DNA of 64,000 nucleotides from Chlorobiota bacterium (GTDB taxonomy: Bacteria; Bacteroidota; Ignavibacteria; OLB7), in contig JADJXR010000001.1 of the NCBI GenBank assembly GCA_016710285.1, positions 4,218,501 to 4,282,500 on the forward strand, given 5' to 3'. A model generated the notes under the pieces. The model was not told the origin of the DNA and did no database searches. It saw only the letters and a program-made list of their open reading frames with translations. Both the position numbers and the translations under genes were made by a program. Below are positions 55,020-64,000 of the stretch, piece after piece (positions within the stretch are counted from its first letter, which is position 1; each line of letters opens with the position of its first letter).

Positions 55020-55047
55020 CCGAACTATGATAACGATAATCTTGATA

Positions 55048-55090
55048 AGGAGAGGGTCATTGATTCACAAAGGGTTCAATACCCTCTCTT
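55048..55090 (+). terminator. Hairpin terminator
   Basis: GAGAGGGT...ACCCTCTC with an inner ATTGA/TCAAT pairing, followed by TTGTTTG; lies 30 nt after the stop of the unknown gene. Confidence 0.65.
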
Positions 55091-55138
55091 GTTTGCCTTG
55101 CATCCATAGCGCATCGTTAACCATGAAACTCCAATATC

Positions 55139-56593
55139 ATGAACACGCTCATCATATCCGCAATCTCCTTCATTCTGGTCCTGGGTTTTTCCCCTTCCCC
55201 TGCGCTTGCTCAGAACCTTAATATCCTCTGGGATAAAACCTACTCCGATTCGCTCTTGGGAATAGGTACAGCCTCTTCAGCACTACCTATTGCAGATGGA
55301 TTTCTTATTTGTGGTAATCGTTATTCGCCAGTCTCAGGGTTCTCTGGTTTGCTTATTAAAACAGATCATAATGGTAATCTACTATGGAGAAAACTATACC
55401 CAGAGATTGATAACATGTACGCGTCTCTCTTTGACGATTCTACAATGCTTATTATCGGCAAAATAAAGCCCAAGAGTGAATATGACAATACTTCTGATAT
55501 TTTCACAGGATTAATGGATTTTAACGGGAACATACGTTGGATTCATCGCTTTACCTATTGGGAGAGGCGTGTGTTTATTGCCAAACGAAACAGCGGCATA
55601 TGTGCTTTTGGACAAATACGAAAAGATACTTCTGACCTTATGGCTATACAGTTAAATAGCAATGGAGATTCTATAAGTACTCACCATTTCTCACTCCCAT
55701 TATACTATTACTCTGGCGTAACTCCACTTATACTTCCAAACAACAAAATCGTGATTGCGGGTGTACGAGTAGTTGGAATGTCACTTGATGAATTCGGAAC
55801 AGATTATCCAACAGATCCAGTAGTAGCCATTATTGATTTAGAAGGGAGTGGCTCAATACATCAACAGCAAATTAAATTAGACTGGACAAGTGAAATGGTT
55901 ACTGGAGGTAGAATAGGAGAGAATTATTTTGAACTATTGATAGCCAGAAGATATTGGTCTGACAGTGACAGTCTCCGAAGAGGTCCCGACACTACTGGGT
56001 TGGGAGTGTACCGTTTTGATTATTCAGGGAATTACTCACTAATTTTCACTTCGACCGCTCCTTTTGAAGGAACTCATATCTACGAATCAGAACCATTAGC
56101 AGATGAATCATGGGTTTGTGTTGGTTATATCAATTATGGATTGAAAAACAAGGATAATCGCCTTATTCATATGAATTCCAAAGGTATAATTACTACGTAT
56201 AGTACCGGAACCCCTTTTATTACTACTTCTTTTATGTTTATAAAAATTCATGAAGAATATTGCTTTGCTGTAGTTGGTCAAGATGAGCACGGACTGCCAC
56301 GAGTAACACGTTGTTGTGTTAAACCGGAAGTAACATCCTTACCGCTGGATAGAAGCGATCAAGAACGTCCCATTCTAACCATTCGTTCAGGTAGCTTATG
56401 TATAGACTACCACAAATCACACCATCCTACACAAATTGAAGTGTACGATGTACAAGGTAAAAAACTCCTATCTACTGATGCCAAAGAAGCCAGCGATCAA
56501 ATTATCATCCCCTTCCATGGGTATCCACATGGAGCGTACTACGCAATTATCAAAACTGGCCAAGAGGTATATACTTACCCGTTCTACCACTAA
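55139..56593 (+). CDS. Secreted protein with degenerate T9SS-type C-terminal domain
   Basis: A 484-residue protein with a signal peptide (cleavage after PALA). The middle contains repeated strand motifs such as LLIKTDHNGNLLWRKLYPE and GLMDFNGNIRWIHRF, like the SBBP/propeller proteins in T9SS cargo. The last 70 residues (IEVYDVQGKKLLSTDAKEA ... GYPHGAYYAIIKTGQEVYTYPFYH) follow the type A sorting domain pattern but end unusually. A+T-rich and probably accessory. Exported by inference. Confidence 0.7.
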   Translation: MNTLIISAISFILVLGFSPSPALAQNLNILWDKTYSDSLLGIGTASSALPIADGFLICGNRYSPVSGFSGLLIKTDHNGNLLWRKLYPEIDNMYASLFDDSTMLIIGKIKPKSEYDNTSDIFTGLMDFNGNIRWIHRFTYWERRVFIAKRNSGICAFGQIRKDTSDLMAIQLNSNGDSISTHHFSLPLYYYSGVTPLILPNNKIVIAGVRVVGMSLDEFGTDYPTDPVVAIIDLEGSGSIHQQQIKLDWTSEMVTGGRIGENYFELLIARRYWSDSDSLRRGPDTTGLGVYRFDYSGNYSLIFTSTAPFEGTHIYESEPLADESWVCVGYINYGLKNKDNRLIHMNSKGIITTYSTGTPFITTSFMFIKIHEEYCFAVVGQDEHGLPRVTRCCVKPEVTSLPLDRSDQERPILTIRSGSLCIDYHKSHHPTQIEVYDVQGKKLLSTDAKEASDQIIIPFHGYPHGAYYAIIKTGQEVYTYPFYH

Positions 56594-56625
56594 TCTATCG
56601 CTACCATTGCTGTACAGGAGGTACC

Positions 56626-58230
56626 ATGTTTCAATCAAACGAACCGAATGCTCCAACTGTTCCGGGAATCAAATACGCTTCAGATTCTCGTTATTTGCCT
56701 AATCCTGGTGCTGTAATCCACGAAAAGAACCTACCTTCTTTGGAATTAGCTTTTGCTGATTTACAAGAAGGTGACATCCTATTCATCAATCGTTTCGAGT
56801 ACCCTGAGATTGAGAGTGACGGAAAAACCCTTTCAGCATCTGATCCAATTCGGGGAGGCTATTACATTATTAACCAAACGGCAGAGATTACCCAACGGAA
56901 CGTGCAAATTATTGGCATGGGAGGAACAATTATCCCTAGCCCTGACACTCTTCCTTCCCCACTTATTCGGATCCGCAATGCTTATATACCAACATCAACA
57001 GGCTACAATAACCGCCGGGCATATATTGAGAATGTGATACTCCGTGACCTTGTCCTTGACAACATCACGACAGGTGGCCGCGACAGAAATAAAGGGACTC
57101 ATAATGAAGGATGGTATCCTGATATTAGTGGCATTGAAATCCAAGATTTAAACGGTGGCTTTCTTGATAAAGATGGAAATCGAGTAGGAGCATTAGAAGA
57201 CCCGAGCGGAAAACGCATTCCAGGCGACGTGACCAATGTTAGATTGGAAAACGTGCGGCTTCATAATTTTAATCGTGGTGTCCGGATCATACGAGCATAT
57301 GATATTATTTTGGATAACCTTACCGTGGGGAATTGCCATGTTGGTGTCCGTATTGAAGCCGATAACGATGCCACTGGGCAAATCCGTTTTTTTGGCGGCA
57401 GAATGGTGGGGAATAATTACCATATCTCTATTGATAGCTCACCAGAAACGCTTGAAAGAACGGATCAGAGTTGGGGGCAAATTCAGCTATTTGGGGTAAG
57501 TATGGGCCATAGCAGAAACAATGAAGTGGATGAGCGCGGGATTGAGCTTCGGGATAGGTTCAACAATCCGATTCCTGTTCGTAGCGAAGGCATATTTATC
57601 GGACAATGGCTGGCCGGGATTTTTGTTTATGGATGCCATTTTGAGGATTTATCACACGTACTTATTGTAGGCGATCAAGTGCCACAATGTGATGAGAATC
57701 CTATGGCCATAACATTTGTGGGCAATTCAATTTTCAACATTCGTGATGCTGTTTTCGACACAAATCAAACCCAAGCATACGTAGGTTCGCTGGTATCGGT
57801 TGGGAACCAAATGGGAACAGACAAATTTGATTTTTATCAGTCGGATCGGCATCCTGCACAGATCTACAACGTCCCACGTATTTCACAGGGGATGCTTATT
57901 GCCGGCAATACTCAAGCCCCAAGCCCAGCCCCGGTTAACCTTCCATTAACTGGCCTTTATGAGCATTTGCCAATTGCACCAAATCCTAAACCACGAACTG
58001 ACAATAGTTCGGGAGACATCCCGTTGGAAACGCAGAACTGCAACAACGCCTACCGGGTTTCGGTGTTTAAAGGGGTAGAAAATAGGATTGATCACCGCCC
58101 TAACCCAAATCTTATGCCTGAAGGCACTCTGATATTCAACAGCACCACAAATAAACTGAACGTTGTTGGCAGATACTTTGATGGAGCTCATAGATGGCTT
58201 GAGGCAGATGGGAAATTAGCCGTGAGGTGA
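56626..58230 (+). CDS. Parallel beta-helix protein without signal peptide
   Basis: A 534-residue protein preceded by a perfect AGGAGGT site. Residues about 90-420 contain short repeated strands with Asn/Asp ladders (for example VTNVRLENVRLHNFNRGVRIIRAYDIILDNLTVGNCHVGVRI), the pattern of a right-handed parallel beta-helix (pectate-lyase fold). The C-terminus PEGTLIFNSTTNKLNVVGRYFDGAHRWLEADGKL resembles phage tail or tailspike ends. No signal peptide or sorting domain. It could be a tailspike-like or carbohydrate-binding protein; function is not known. Confidence 0.7.
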   Translation: MFQSNEPNAPTVPGIKYASDSRYLPNPGAVIHEKNLPSLELAFADLQEGDILFINRFEYPEIESDGKTLSASDPIRGGYYIINQTAEITQRNVQIIGMGGTIIPSPDTLPSPLIRIRNAYIPTSTGYNNRRAYIENVILRDLVLDNITTGGRDRNKGTHNEGWYPDISGIEIQDLNGGFLDKDGNRVGALEDPSGKRIPGDVTNVRLENVRLHNFNRGVRIIRAYDIILDNLTVGNCHVGVRIEADNDATGQIRFFGGRMVGNNYHISIDSSPETLERTDQSWGQIQLFGVSMGHSRNNEVDERGIELRDRFNNPIPVRSEGIFIGQWLAGIFVYGCHFEDLSHVLIVGDQVPQCDENPMAITFVGNSIFNIRDAVFDTNQTQAYVGSLVSVGNQMGTDKFDFYQSDRHPAQIYNVPRISQGMLIAGNTQAPSPAPVNLPLTGLYEHLPIAPNPKPRTDNSSGDIPLETQNCNNAYRVSVFKGVENRIDHRPNPNLMPEGTLIFNSTTNKLNVVGRYFDGAHRWLEADGKLAVR

Positions 58231-58235
58231 CAGAG

Positions 58236-58290
58236 CAAAAAGAGAACAGGGGGAATCAATCGTGATATTGATTCCCCCTGTTCTTTCTTG
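58236..58290. terminator. Bidirectional hairpin terminator
   Basis: AGAACAGGGGGAATCAAT and its complement form a stem of about 18 bp, with AAAAAG before and TTTCTTG after. It separates convergent genes. Confidence 0.8.
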
Positions 58291-58305
58291 TTCATGCCCC
58301 ACGGC

Positions 58306-59373
58306 TTACGTCTTCAATCGCGGGTCCAGTGCGTCGCGCAATCCGTCGCCGATAAGGTTGTAGCTAACCACCGAAAGGAAGATCATGCAACCTGGGAAGA
58401 TCGCCATCCACCACGCGAACGTTGCGCTGCGGGAGCCGTCCAAAATTGCCCCCCACGTTACCACCTCGGCCGGAACCCCAAGCCCTAAAAACGAGAGTGT
58501 TGACTCGGTGAGAATCGCCCCGGCAATCCCAAACGCAATCGAAACCAGCACCGGGGCAAGGGCATTGGGAAGCACCTGCCGCCAGATAATTCGGAATGCC
58601 GGAAACCCGATGGAGTTCGCCGCAGTGATATACTCCATGTTCCGAATCCGCAGGACCTCGCCACGAATTAATCGGGCAATTCCGGTCCATCCGGTCAGGC
58701 CAATCACCACCATCATAAAAAAGATATTCGCCCCATAGAACGCCACCACCGTGATAATCAGGAACAGCGTCGGGAAGTTGAGAAACAGCTCAATCAATCG
58801 CGAGATCAGCATATCCACCCATCCCCCAAAATACCCGGCCATTGCCCCAAGGCTGATCCCAACAAACGCCGCAATGCTCATCGAAATAAAACCGACCGAC
58901 AGGGAGATACGCGCCCCGTGGATCAGCCCGGCCAGCAGATCGTGGCCAACTTGGTCGGTCCCCAAAAAGTGGTCGCTGCCGGAAGTGAACGGGGGGACAA
59001 AGGGGTTCGCGCCGTCAATGCCGTTGCCGTGGTATTTCACCGGAGGGAAGAAGGACCAATCGTACTCCAGCGATTTCCAATCAACGTTGTTCAGCTCCTT
59101 CGGGTATCGGTACATCCCCATTCCTTTCAAATAATCTTGCACCACCGGCATGTAAAACTCCCCTTTGTAGGAGCAAGCAATGGGGCGGTCGTTCGCCAAG
59201 AAGTCGGCAAAAATTGCCACACAGAACATGAAGTAGGTGAAATAGAGAGCGGTCCGCGCAAGGCGGTTCTTGCGGAACTGCCGTTTCACATACTGCAAGT
59301 AGGTTTCGTTGGGAAGATGCTGCCCTTCCCCACCGTTCGGCGTTGGCTCGGTTGTGGTTGTATTGTTTTGCAT
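58306..59373 (-). CDS. Peptide/nickel ABC transporter permease, OppC/DppC type
   Basis: A 355-residue protein. An N-terminal membrane helix (about 42-60), a periplasmic insert of about 100 residues, then five helices of the BPD_transp_1 domain, with the EAA loop EYITAANSIGFPAFRIIWRQVLPNALAPV near 258-286. HFLGTDQVGHDLLAGLIHGARISL is the conserved OppC motif. With OppB it forms the membrane channel for di/oligopeptides. It starts 23 nt after the OppB stop. Confidence 0.93.
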   Translation of the reverse strand: MQNNTTTTEPTPNGGEGQHLPNETYLQYVKRQFRKNRLARTALYFTYFMFCVAIFADFLANDRPIACSYKGEFYMPVVQDYLKGMGMYRYPKELNNVDWKSLEYDWSFFPPVKYHGNGIDGANPFVPPFTSGSDHFLGTDQVGHDLLAGLIHGARISLSVGFISMSIAAFVGISLGAMAGYFGGWVDMLISRLIELFLNFPTLFLIITVVAFYGANIFFMMVVIGLTGWTGIARLIRGEVLRIRNMEYITAANSIGFPAFRIIWRQVLPNALAPVLVSIAFGIAGAILTESTLSFLGLGVPAEVVTWGAILDGSRSATFAWWMAIFPGCMIFLSVVSYNLIGDGLRDALDPRLKT

Positions 59374-59396
59374 GGAAGGCTCAGATTCAAAGGTTA

Positions 59397-60413
59397 TTAG
59401 CTGGACTTCTTGGCGTAGGCAATGCGCGGGTCAACAACGGAGTAGAGGATGTCGCCAACAAGCACGCCGGTCATTGTTAGCAGCGCGCTCATCGTCAGGA
59501 TTCCCATCACCACCGGGTAATCAAGTTCGGTGGCTGCTTGGAAGGCAAGCTGTCCAACCCCGGGGAGATTAAAGATCCGCTCCACCACCACCGATCCACC
59601 AATGAACGCCGGAAACAACCCCGCAAACAGGGTGATGATCGGGATCAGCGAGTTGCGCAACGCATGGCGGTAAACCACAACTTTGTTGGCAAGCCCTTTT
59701 GCGCGTGCGGTGCGGATGTAATCCTGGCGCAGGGTTTCCATCATCGCCCCACGCATCTGGCGCGAGATGTAAGCAAAGCTCGCGTAGGTATACACCACAA
59801 TCGGCAGCACAAGATGCCACACCGAATCCGTCAGTTTTTTGAAGAACGGCCAGGTCTCCGCGCCGGTGCTGGTTAGGCCGTTGTTGGGGAAAATCTCGAA
59901 GTAATTGCTGCCAATGGTGAGGAACACAATGAAGAGCGTGCCAATCCAGAAATCGGGGAGGGAATAGAGCATGAACAACGAGGTGGAAAGCGACCGCTCC
60001 CCCAGCGAACCATTGTGCGAAGCCGAGTAGATGCCGATAGGAATGGCGATAATGTAGGCAAGAATGGCGGAGATAACACTCATCAACACCGTAAGCGGAA
60101 GGCGGCTTGTGATTTTATCTATCACCGGCTTGTCGTCCTTGAACGACTTTCCAAAATCCAGCTGGATCATGCCGGCGGCCCAGATCATGTATTGAACATG
60201 GATAGGCTCATCAAGATGCCATTCCTTCCGAAGCCGCTGGATTCGCTCCTGCGAAAGCTCACGGTTGGCGATTTGCTGCCCTTCCCTTCCCATCCCGGCT
60301 TTGCGCTCGGCAGGGTCCCCCGGGACAAGGCGGCTGATGCCGAACGTCAGGAATGTGATGGCAATGAAGGTAGGAATGAACAGGAGAATGCGTTTTAGGA
60401 TGTACGTACCCAT
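59397..60413 (-). CDS. Peptide ABC transporter permease, OppB/DppB type
   Basis: A 338-residue protein, typical for OppB. Opens MGTYILKRILLFIPTFIAITFLTF, with GDPAERKAG in the periplasmic part and the EAA loop DYIRTARAKGLANKVVVYRHALRNSLIPII near 238-267. The ATG at 60413 is chosen. Confidence 0.94.
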   Translation of the reverse strand: MGTYILKRILLFIPTFIAITFLTFGISRLVPGDPAERKAGMGREGQQIANRELSQERIQRLRKEWHLDEPIHVQYMIWAAGMIQLDFGKSFKDDKPVIDKITSRLPLTVLMSVISAILAYIIAIPIGIYSASHNGSLGERSLSTSLFMLYSLPDFWIGTLFIVFLTIGSNYFEIFPNNGLTSTGAETWPFFKKLTDSVWHLVLPIVVYTYASFAYISRQMRGAMMETLRQDYIRTARAKGLANKVVVYRHALRNSLIPIITLFAGLFPAFIGGSVVVERIFNLPGVGQLAFQAATELDYPVVMGILTMSALLTMTGVLVGDILYSVVDPRIAYAKKSS

Positions 60414-60586
60414 CAGGCAAGTGTCCTTCCAGATATGTGTTCGTGGACGTGAGCGTGTTGATTGGTTGAAAGAATCACGCGGCAAATGAAGATACGCAAA
60501 CTTCTACCCCAGAAGCCACCGCGCCCCACCGCAAAATGGGCGGCAGGGCGCAATTTTCTTCACTTCATGGAAGTTGCTGGCTCATG

Positions 60587-62386
60587 TTAGTTCATTGCCA
60601 CCGGCTGCTGGGCTTTGTACCGCTGCGCCGTAAGCGGAACCCACCACGTGTTGGCAAGGAAGCACGGGCGCGGCGCGTACCACGTCACGTTCTGGTAGCG
60701 GTTGCTGTAGCCACCAGTGGCTTTTGCGGAGACCAAAAGGTTGTACGGTTGCTCCTCGTTGAACACGCGCTGGAACTGCTTGGTGATCTCAAACCGTTTG
60801 GCTTGGTCGAATTCCGTCCGGATTGCTTCAATCAGCGAATCGGCCGTTGGGTTGGACCAGAAGACGTAGTTCGAGCCGGCACCGATTGACTTGGAGTGGA
60901 ACAGCTGGTAATTATCCCCTTCCACAATGTCCATCGCCCAGCCTCCAAGATATGCGTCATAATCGCCGGCGCGGGTATTTTTCAAGAAGATCGCCCAATC
61001 AAGGCTTTTGGTTGATGCCTCAATTCCGATTTTTTTCAAGTCGTTGATAAAAATCTGCGATATCTGATCCACCGTTGGCTTGCTTGCCGTGGTCAGCATA
61101 ATTTCAAACTTGAAATCGGTTTTCTTTCCATTGATCATTTTATCCAACACGCCATCTCCATCGGTATCGTTCCACCCCGCATCGGCCAACATTTTTTTCG
61201 CTTCTTCAAGATTAAATTTAATCAGCGGTATCGTGGTGTCGCACTCTGGCCGTTTGTAGAATATCGGCGATTGAATTGCACGCGCATAACCGAAATAGAC
61301 ATTCTTCACAATCTCATCGCGGTTGATTGCACGCGCAAGCGCCTGGCGAACCAGTTTATCTTGGAACAACGGCTTTTTCTGGTTGTAGCCCACATAATTA
61401 TAGCTTGGATAATCATATTCGGTAGAAGCAATGCCTCGCCCCGGAAACTGCGGTTTTTGCTGTTTGTAGAGGACTTTCGGCATTGTTGGAACCACATCAA
61501 TTTCGCCAGCACGCAAGGCATTTACTGCCGCAACGTTCTCTTGGATTGTCTTCCAGATGATCTTGTCGGGGTATGCCTTGCCGAACTTGCTCTCCTTATT
61601 CCAATAATTTGGATTCCGCACAAGAGTGATTTTGTCATACTGGGTGTAGCTGTCGAACATATATGGGCCGGAGCCGATCAGGATTTCCTTCTTAAATGCT
61701 TTGTCGCTGGTCTGATACCAGTCGGCAAATTCCTGAATTGCTGGATTTTTTGAATTGCCAGCATTCAGTTCATCAAAGGTGATTTTATCGGTTAGACTAT
61801 TGGGGTCCAAAATATGTTTTGGCATCGCAAAAAGGGATCCTAAATTATCAGCAGCAAGGAAATATGGCTTGCTCATGGTGAACCGCAAGTGGTAAGGATC
61901 GCCGTTGATTAGCTCTGCGGATTTCACCCGCTCGTAATATCCAGCAAGCGGCCCGGCATTTTTAATTGCCGGATTTTTGATTGCCTTCAGGGTGAAAATA
62001 AAATCGTTCCCCGTAACCGGCTTGCCATCGCTGAACTTGGCGTTTTTCTTCAGGCGGAAATCGTAGGTTAAATGGTCCGCGCTAACCACCGGCAACGAGT
62101 CGGCAAGCCACGGCATTGGCTCCAGCGTTTCCCAATTCGGGAGCATTAACCGGTCGTAGATATAGCTGATGATTTCCTGCTGGCTGGCATCGGTTGCCAC
62201 AAGCTCGCGCATGTCCTCAGGGTCGGCGGTGCTGTGGATGATAACCCAATCCCCCTGCACCGGCGCGCCGGCATCGGCGGTGGATGTTGCGCCGCCATTC
62301 TCCCCGCCACCACAGGCGGTGAATGCTAACGGAGCCGCCACACAAAGCAGCGCGAACAATTGGCGGAAACGAAGTTGTTTGTTCAT
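60587..62386 (-). CDS. Peptide ABC transporter substrate-binding lipoprotein
   Basis: A 599-residue SBP_bac_5 protein. The lipobox is LAFTAC (Cys25). Conserved parts include YDFRLKKNAKFSDGKPVTGNDFIFTLKAI near 130-158 and RQALARAINRDEIVKNVYFG near 360. A segment GWNDTDGDGVLDKMINGKKT has a Ca2+-type DxDxDG motif. It captures peptides for OppBC. ATP-binding subunits are not in the window. The start at 62386 fits the signal. Confidence 0.93.
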   Translation of the reverse strand: MNKQLRFRQLFALLCVAAPLAFTACGGGENGGATSTADAGAPVQGDWVIIHSTADPEDMRELVATDASQQEIISYIYDRLMLPNWETLEPMPWLADSLPVVSADHLTYDFRLKKNAKFSDGKPVTGNDFIFTLKAIKNPAIKNAGPLAGYYERVKSAELINGDPYHLRFTMSKPYFLAADNLGSLFAMPKHILDPNSLTDKITFDELNAGNSKNPAIQEFADWYQTSDKAFKKEILIGSGPYMFDSYTQYDKITLVRNPNYWNKESKFGKAYPDKIIWKTIQENVAAVNALRAGEIDVVPTMPKVLYKQQKPQFPGRGIASTEYDYPSYNYVGYNQKKPLFQDKLVRQALARAINRDEIVKNVYFGYARAIQSPIFYKRPECDTTIPLIKFNLEEAKKMLADAGWNDTDGDGVLDKMINGKKTDFKFEIMLTTASKPTVDQISQIFINDLKKIGIEASTKSLDWAIFLKNTRAGDYDAYLGGWAMDIVEGDNYQLFHSKSIGAGSNYVFWSNPTADSLIEAIRTEFDQAKRFEITKQFQRVFNEEQPYNLLVSAKATGGYSNRYQNVTWYAPRPCFLANTWWVPLTAQRYKAQQPVAMN

Positions 62387-62503
62387 GGTCGTCTGGTCCG
62401 GAATGTCTATTGGTTCTTTTTGGTGCAGTTGCTGAATTAGCGTGAGCCAAAATAGTGAAATCCCCCCCCACCTTCCTACCTCCCGTTTTCTTCCTGCGGG
62501 CAC

Positions 62504-64000
62504 TTAGCGTGCAAGCCAGAACTCCATCAGCCTTGCTTCTTCTTCGGTTGGTTCTGGCTTCGGGGTCAGCTCCCACACAACCCGCTCCTCCGGCTGCAGG
62601 GTTGCTTGATAAACCCTCCCTTCCGTTGCGGCGATAATCTCCAGCGGCTTCCCTGCCAGCAATGCCCCCCGGTAAACAGCGTCCCACTGCTTGCTGCTTC
62701 CCACGCGAACTCCGTTCAACGCCAGCACCTCATCATCCGCCCCCAGCCCTGCACGCTCCGCAGGGGAGTCGCGAACAACCCGGCTTACTTTCAGCCCGGT
62801 CTTAATCTCCTCAACCTGCATCCCCCCCCATGTGGCAGGGAATGGGCGTTGGTATGGCAACGATTCCCCAAAATGCTGAGCCTCGGCAACGGCAACCCTG
62901 CTGCCCCATTCCAACCCGAAACGCCCCAGATATTCGGCAAGGGGAAGCTCGTCGGTGCTGGAAAGCCAGTGGCGCAAGTGCGTCCCAATCTCCACCCCGG
63001 TTGCCTGGCCAACAATCTCGATGAACTCATCTTCGGTTAGGCCAACCGCAGGGTTTGCTTCGTAGCGTGCCATCAATGCCCGCATCCCGTCGTCCAATTT
63101 TTTTGCGCCGTTCGATTCGGAGATGATGAGAAGGTCCAAGAGCATGAAGATCACCCCCCCTTTCAGATAGTAGCTCACCTGCCGGTTGTTCTGGTCCGGC
63201 GTTGGGACGTAGAGCTTCACCCAGGCGAGGAAGGAGCTTTCCTTGATGGACATCGCTTTCCGCCCGGGGATCGCCATCAGCGTGCAGAGGTGATCGGAGC
63301 CTAAGGTCCGCAGGTACTCGGCGCGGTTGTAGAAGCCGCAGCGGTAGGTCATCAGGTCGTCGTAGTAGCTGGTACAGCCTTCGGCAAGCCAGAGCATGCT
63401 GGAGTAGATTTCGCGGTCGTAGTTAAACGGGCCGAACTCAATCGGGCGGATCCGCTTGATGTTCCACAAGTGGAAATACTCGTGGCACAGCAGCCCCAGG
63501 AACTTCACGGCGCGGTCGCTGTCGCCAAAGATTTCCGAGTCGAAAATATTCACCGAGCAGCGGGCGTGTTCCAGCCCGCCATACAGCCCGCTAAGAAGCT
63601 GGTTGATGAAGACGTAGCGGTCGTACGGAAGGCTTCCCCACATCTTCACGGCGGTGTCAACAATGATTTTGCATTGCTCAACAATCCAATCGGGGTCGAA
63701 GTCGCCCGCGCCAATCACCGCCACCTCGTGCGTTGCTCCGTGGCGGGTGAAGGTGGCCACAAAATGGTCCCCAAGCTCCATCGGCGAATCCACCAGGATG
63801 TCGTAATTCAACGCCCCCCACACCCCTTCCCGAACCGGAGAAAGTGGCGTGCTGATTTGGGACCACGGGTTGTGGATTTCCACGTGATGGAGTTCGTTGG
63901 TGCGCCCCTGGACGTACATCATCACGTTGGCCGGATTGATGAACGCATGGAACCGATTGATGTGGCTAAGCCGCACCGAACGCTCGTTCCCGTACCAATT
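62504..64000 (-). CDS. M61-family (glycyl) aminopeptidase with PDZ domain (N-terminus cut by window edge)
   Basis: At least 499 codons; the frame continues past the window edge (WYGNERSVRLSHINRFHAFIN in pattern), so the start is outside. The zinc motif HEYFHLWN with downstream Glu in LWLAEGCTSYYDDLM is the M61 signature; GGLEHARCSVN and the RRI-RIRPIEFGPFNYD region match. The C-terminal PDZ domain (about the last 110 residues, IKTGLKVSRVVRDSPAERAGLGADDEVLALNGVR) is typical. It probably cleaves N-terminal Gly or Ala from peptides. It lies 118 nt upstream of the peptide-binding lipoprotein, so peptide use may be linked. Confidence 0.92.
   Translation of the reverse strand, partial: NWYGNERSVRLSHINRFHAFINPANVMMYVQGRTNELHHVEIHNPWSQISTPLSPVREGVWGALNYDILVDSPMELGDHFVATFTRHGATHEVAVIGAGDFDPDWIVEQCKIIVDTAVKMWGSLPYDRYVFINQLLSGLYGGLEHARCSVNIFDSEIFGDSDRAVKFLGLLCHEYFHLWNIKRIRPIEFGPFNYDREIYSSMLWLAEGCTSYYDDLMTYRCGFYNRAEYLRTLGSDHLCTLMAIPGRKAMSIKESSFLAWVKLYVPTPDQNNRQVSYYLKGGVIFMLLDLLIISESNGAKKLDDGMRALMARYEANPAVGLTEDEFIEIVGQATGVEIGTHLRHWLSSTDELPLAEYLGRFGLEWGSRVAVAEAQHFGESLPYQRPFPATWGGMQVEEIKTGLKVSRVVRDSPAERAGLGADDEVLALNGVRVGSSKQWDAVYRGALLAGKPLEIIAATEGRVYQATLQPEERVVWELTPKPEPTEEEARLMEFWLAR

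Overview
The window looks like a chromosomal segment of a Bacteroidota/Chlorobiota-type bacterium, most plausibly from the Kapabacteria/Ignavibacteria side. This is inferred from three things: (i) several proteins carry type IX secretion (T9SS) C-terminal sorting domains and a PorX-type response regulator with a PglZ domain is present; (ii) many upstream regions carry the TTG-N(19-23)-TAnnTTTG promoter pattern typical of Bacteroidota, with few Shine-Dalgarno sites; (iii) base composition is G+C-rich (by eye, high fifties) apart from two visibly A+T-richer accessory stretches (about 11.7-18.3 kb and 54.2-58.3 kb). No database search was possible; family calls come from motifs and remembered family sequences.

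Layout. 1-1.7 kb: minus-strand group of a partial secreted protein and three small membrane proteins, two of them resembling NuoJ/NuoK. 1.9-3.8 kb: ribosomal protein S1, split by a one-base frameshift. 4.3-11.6 kb: plus-strand housekeeping genes (SDR oxidoreductase, polyprenol-linked glycosyltransferase, methyltransferase, ComF, NAD(P)HX repair enzyme, VanZ-like and DUF5683-like proteins). 11.8-18.3 kb: one large T9SS-exported protein gene interrupted by two different insertion sequences, an intact IS630-type element and a decayed IS5-type element, each flanked by a TA duplication; removing both restores one 1,463-codon frame. 18.3-23.8 kb: NamZ-like hydrolase, HAD phosphatase, YchF, epimerase, an outer-membrane protein and an AvrRpt2-like cysteine protease.

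23.9-26.4 kb is the most unusual part. About fifteen tandem ~85-bp units, each a tRNA-Ser 5' portion whose anticodon arm is replaced by a different hairpin and which lacks the T arm and 3' acceptor strand, run into one complete tRNA-Ser(GCU). This is followed by two near-identical GIY-YIG nuclease genes, each followed by a tRNA-Ser 3' fragment. A second GIY-YIG gene lies downstream of tRNA-Gly(CCC) near 52 kb.

26.4-37.7 kb is a long minus-strand run: DUF1992 protein, a large T9SS cargo protein, methylmalonyl-CoA epimerase, GlmU-like nucleotidyltransferase, PanD, PanC, arginase, AccD, TsaB, TsaE and PorX. 38.1-42.4 kb is a plus-strand T9SS-related trio divergent from porX: a large exported protein, a very small protein that is little more than a signal peptide plus sorting domain, and a PorV/PorQ-like barrel. 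42.4-47.8 kb: rpiB, glyA, tatC, polyprenyl diphosphate synthase, ECF sigma factor and anti-sigma-like partner. 47.9-54.2 kb: copper-monooxygenase-like lipoprotein, L,D-transpeptidase, an unknown protein, the GIY-YIG/tRNA-Gly pair, a beta-CASP metallo-beta-lactamase and a Nudix hydrolase. 54.3-58.2 kb: A+T-richer accessory genes including a parallel beta-helix protein without a signal peptide. 58.3-64 kb: OppC, OppB and an OppA-like binding lipoprotein, then a partial M61-family aminopeptidase with a PDZ domain.
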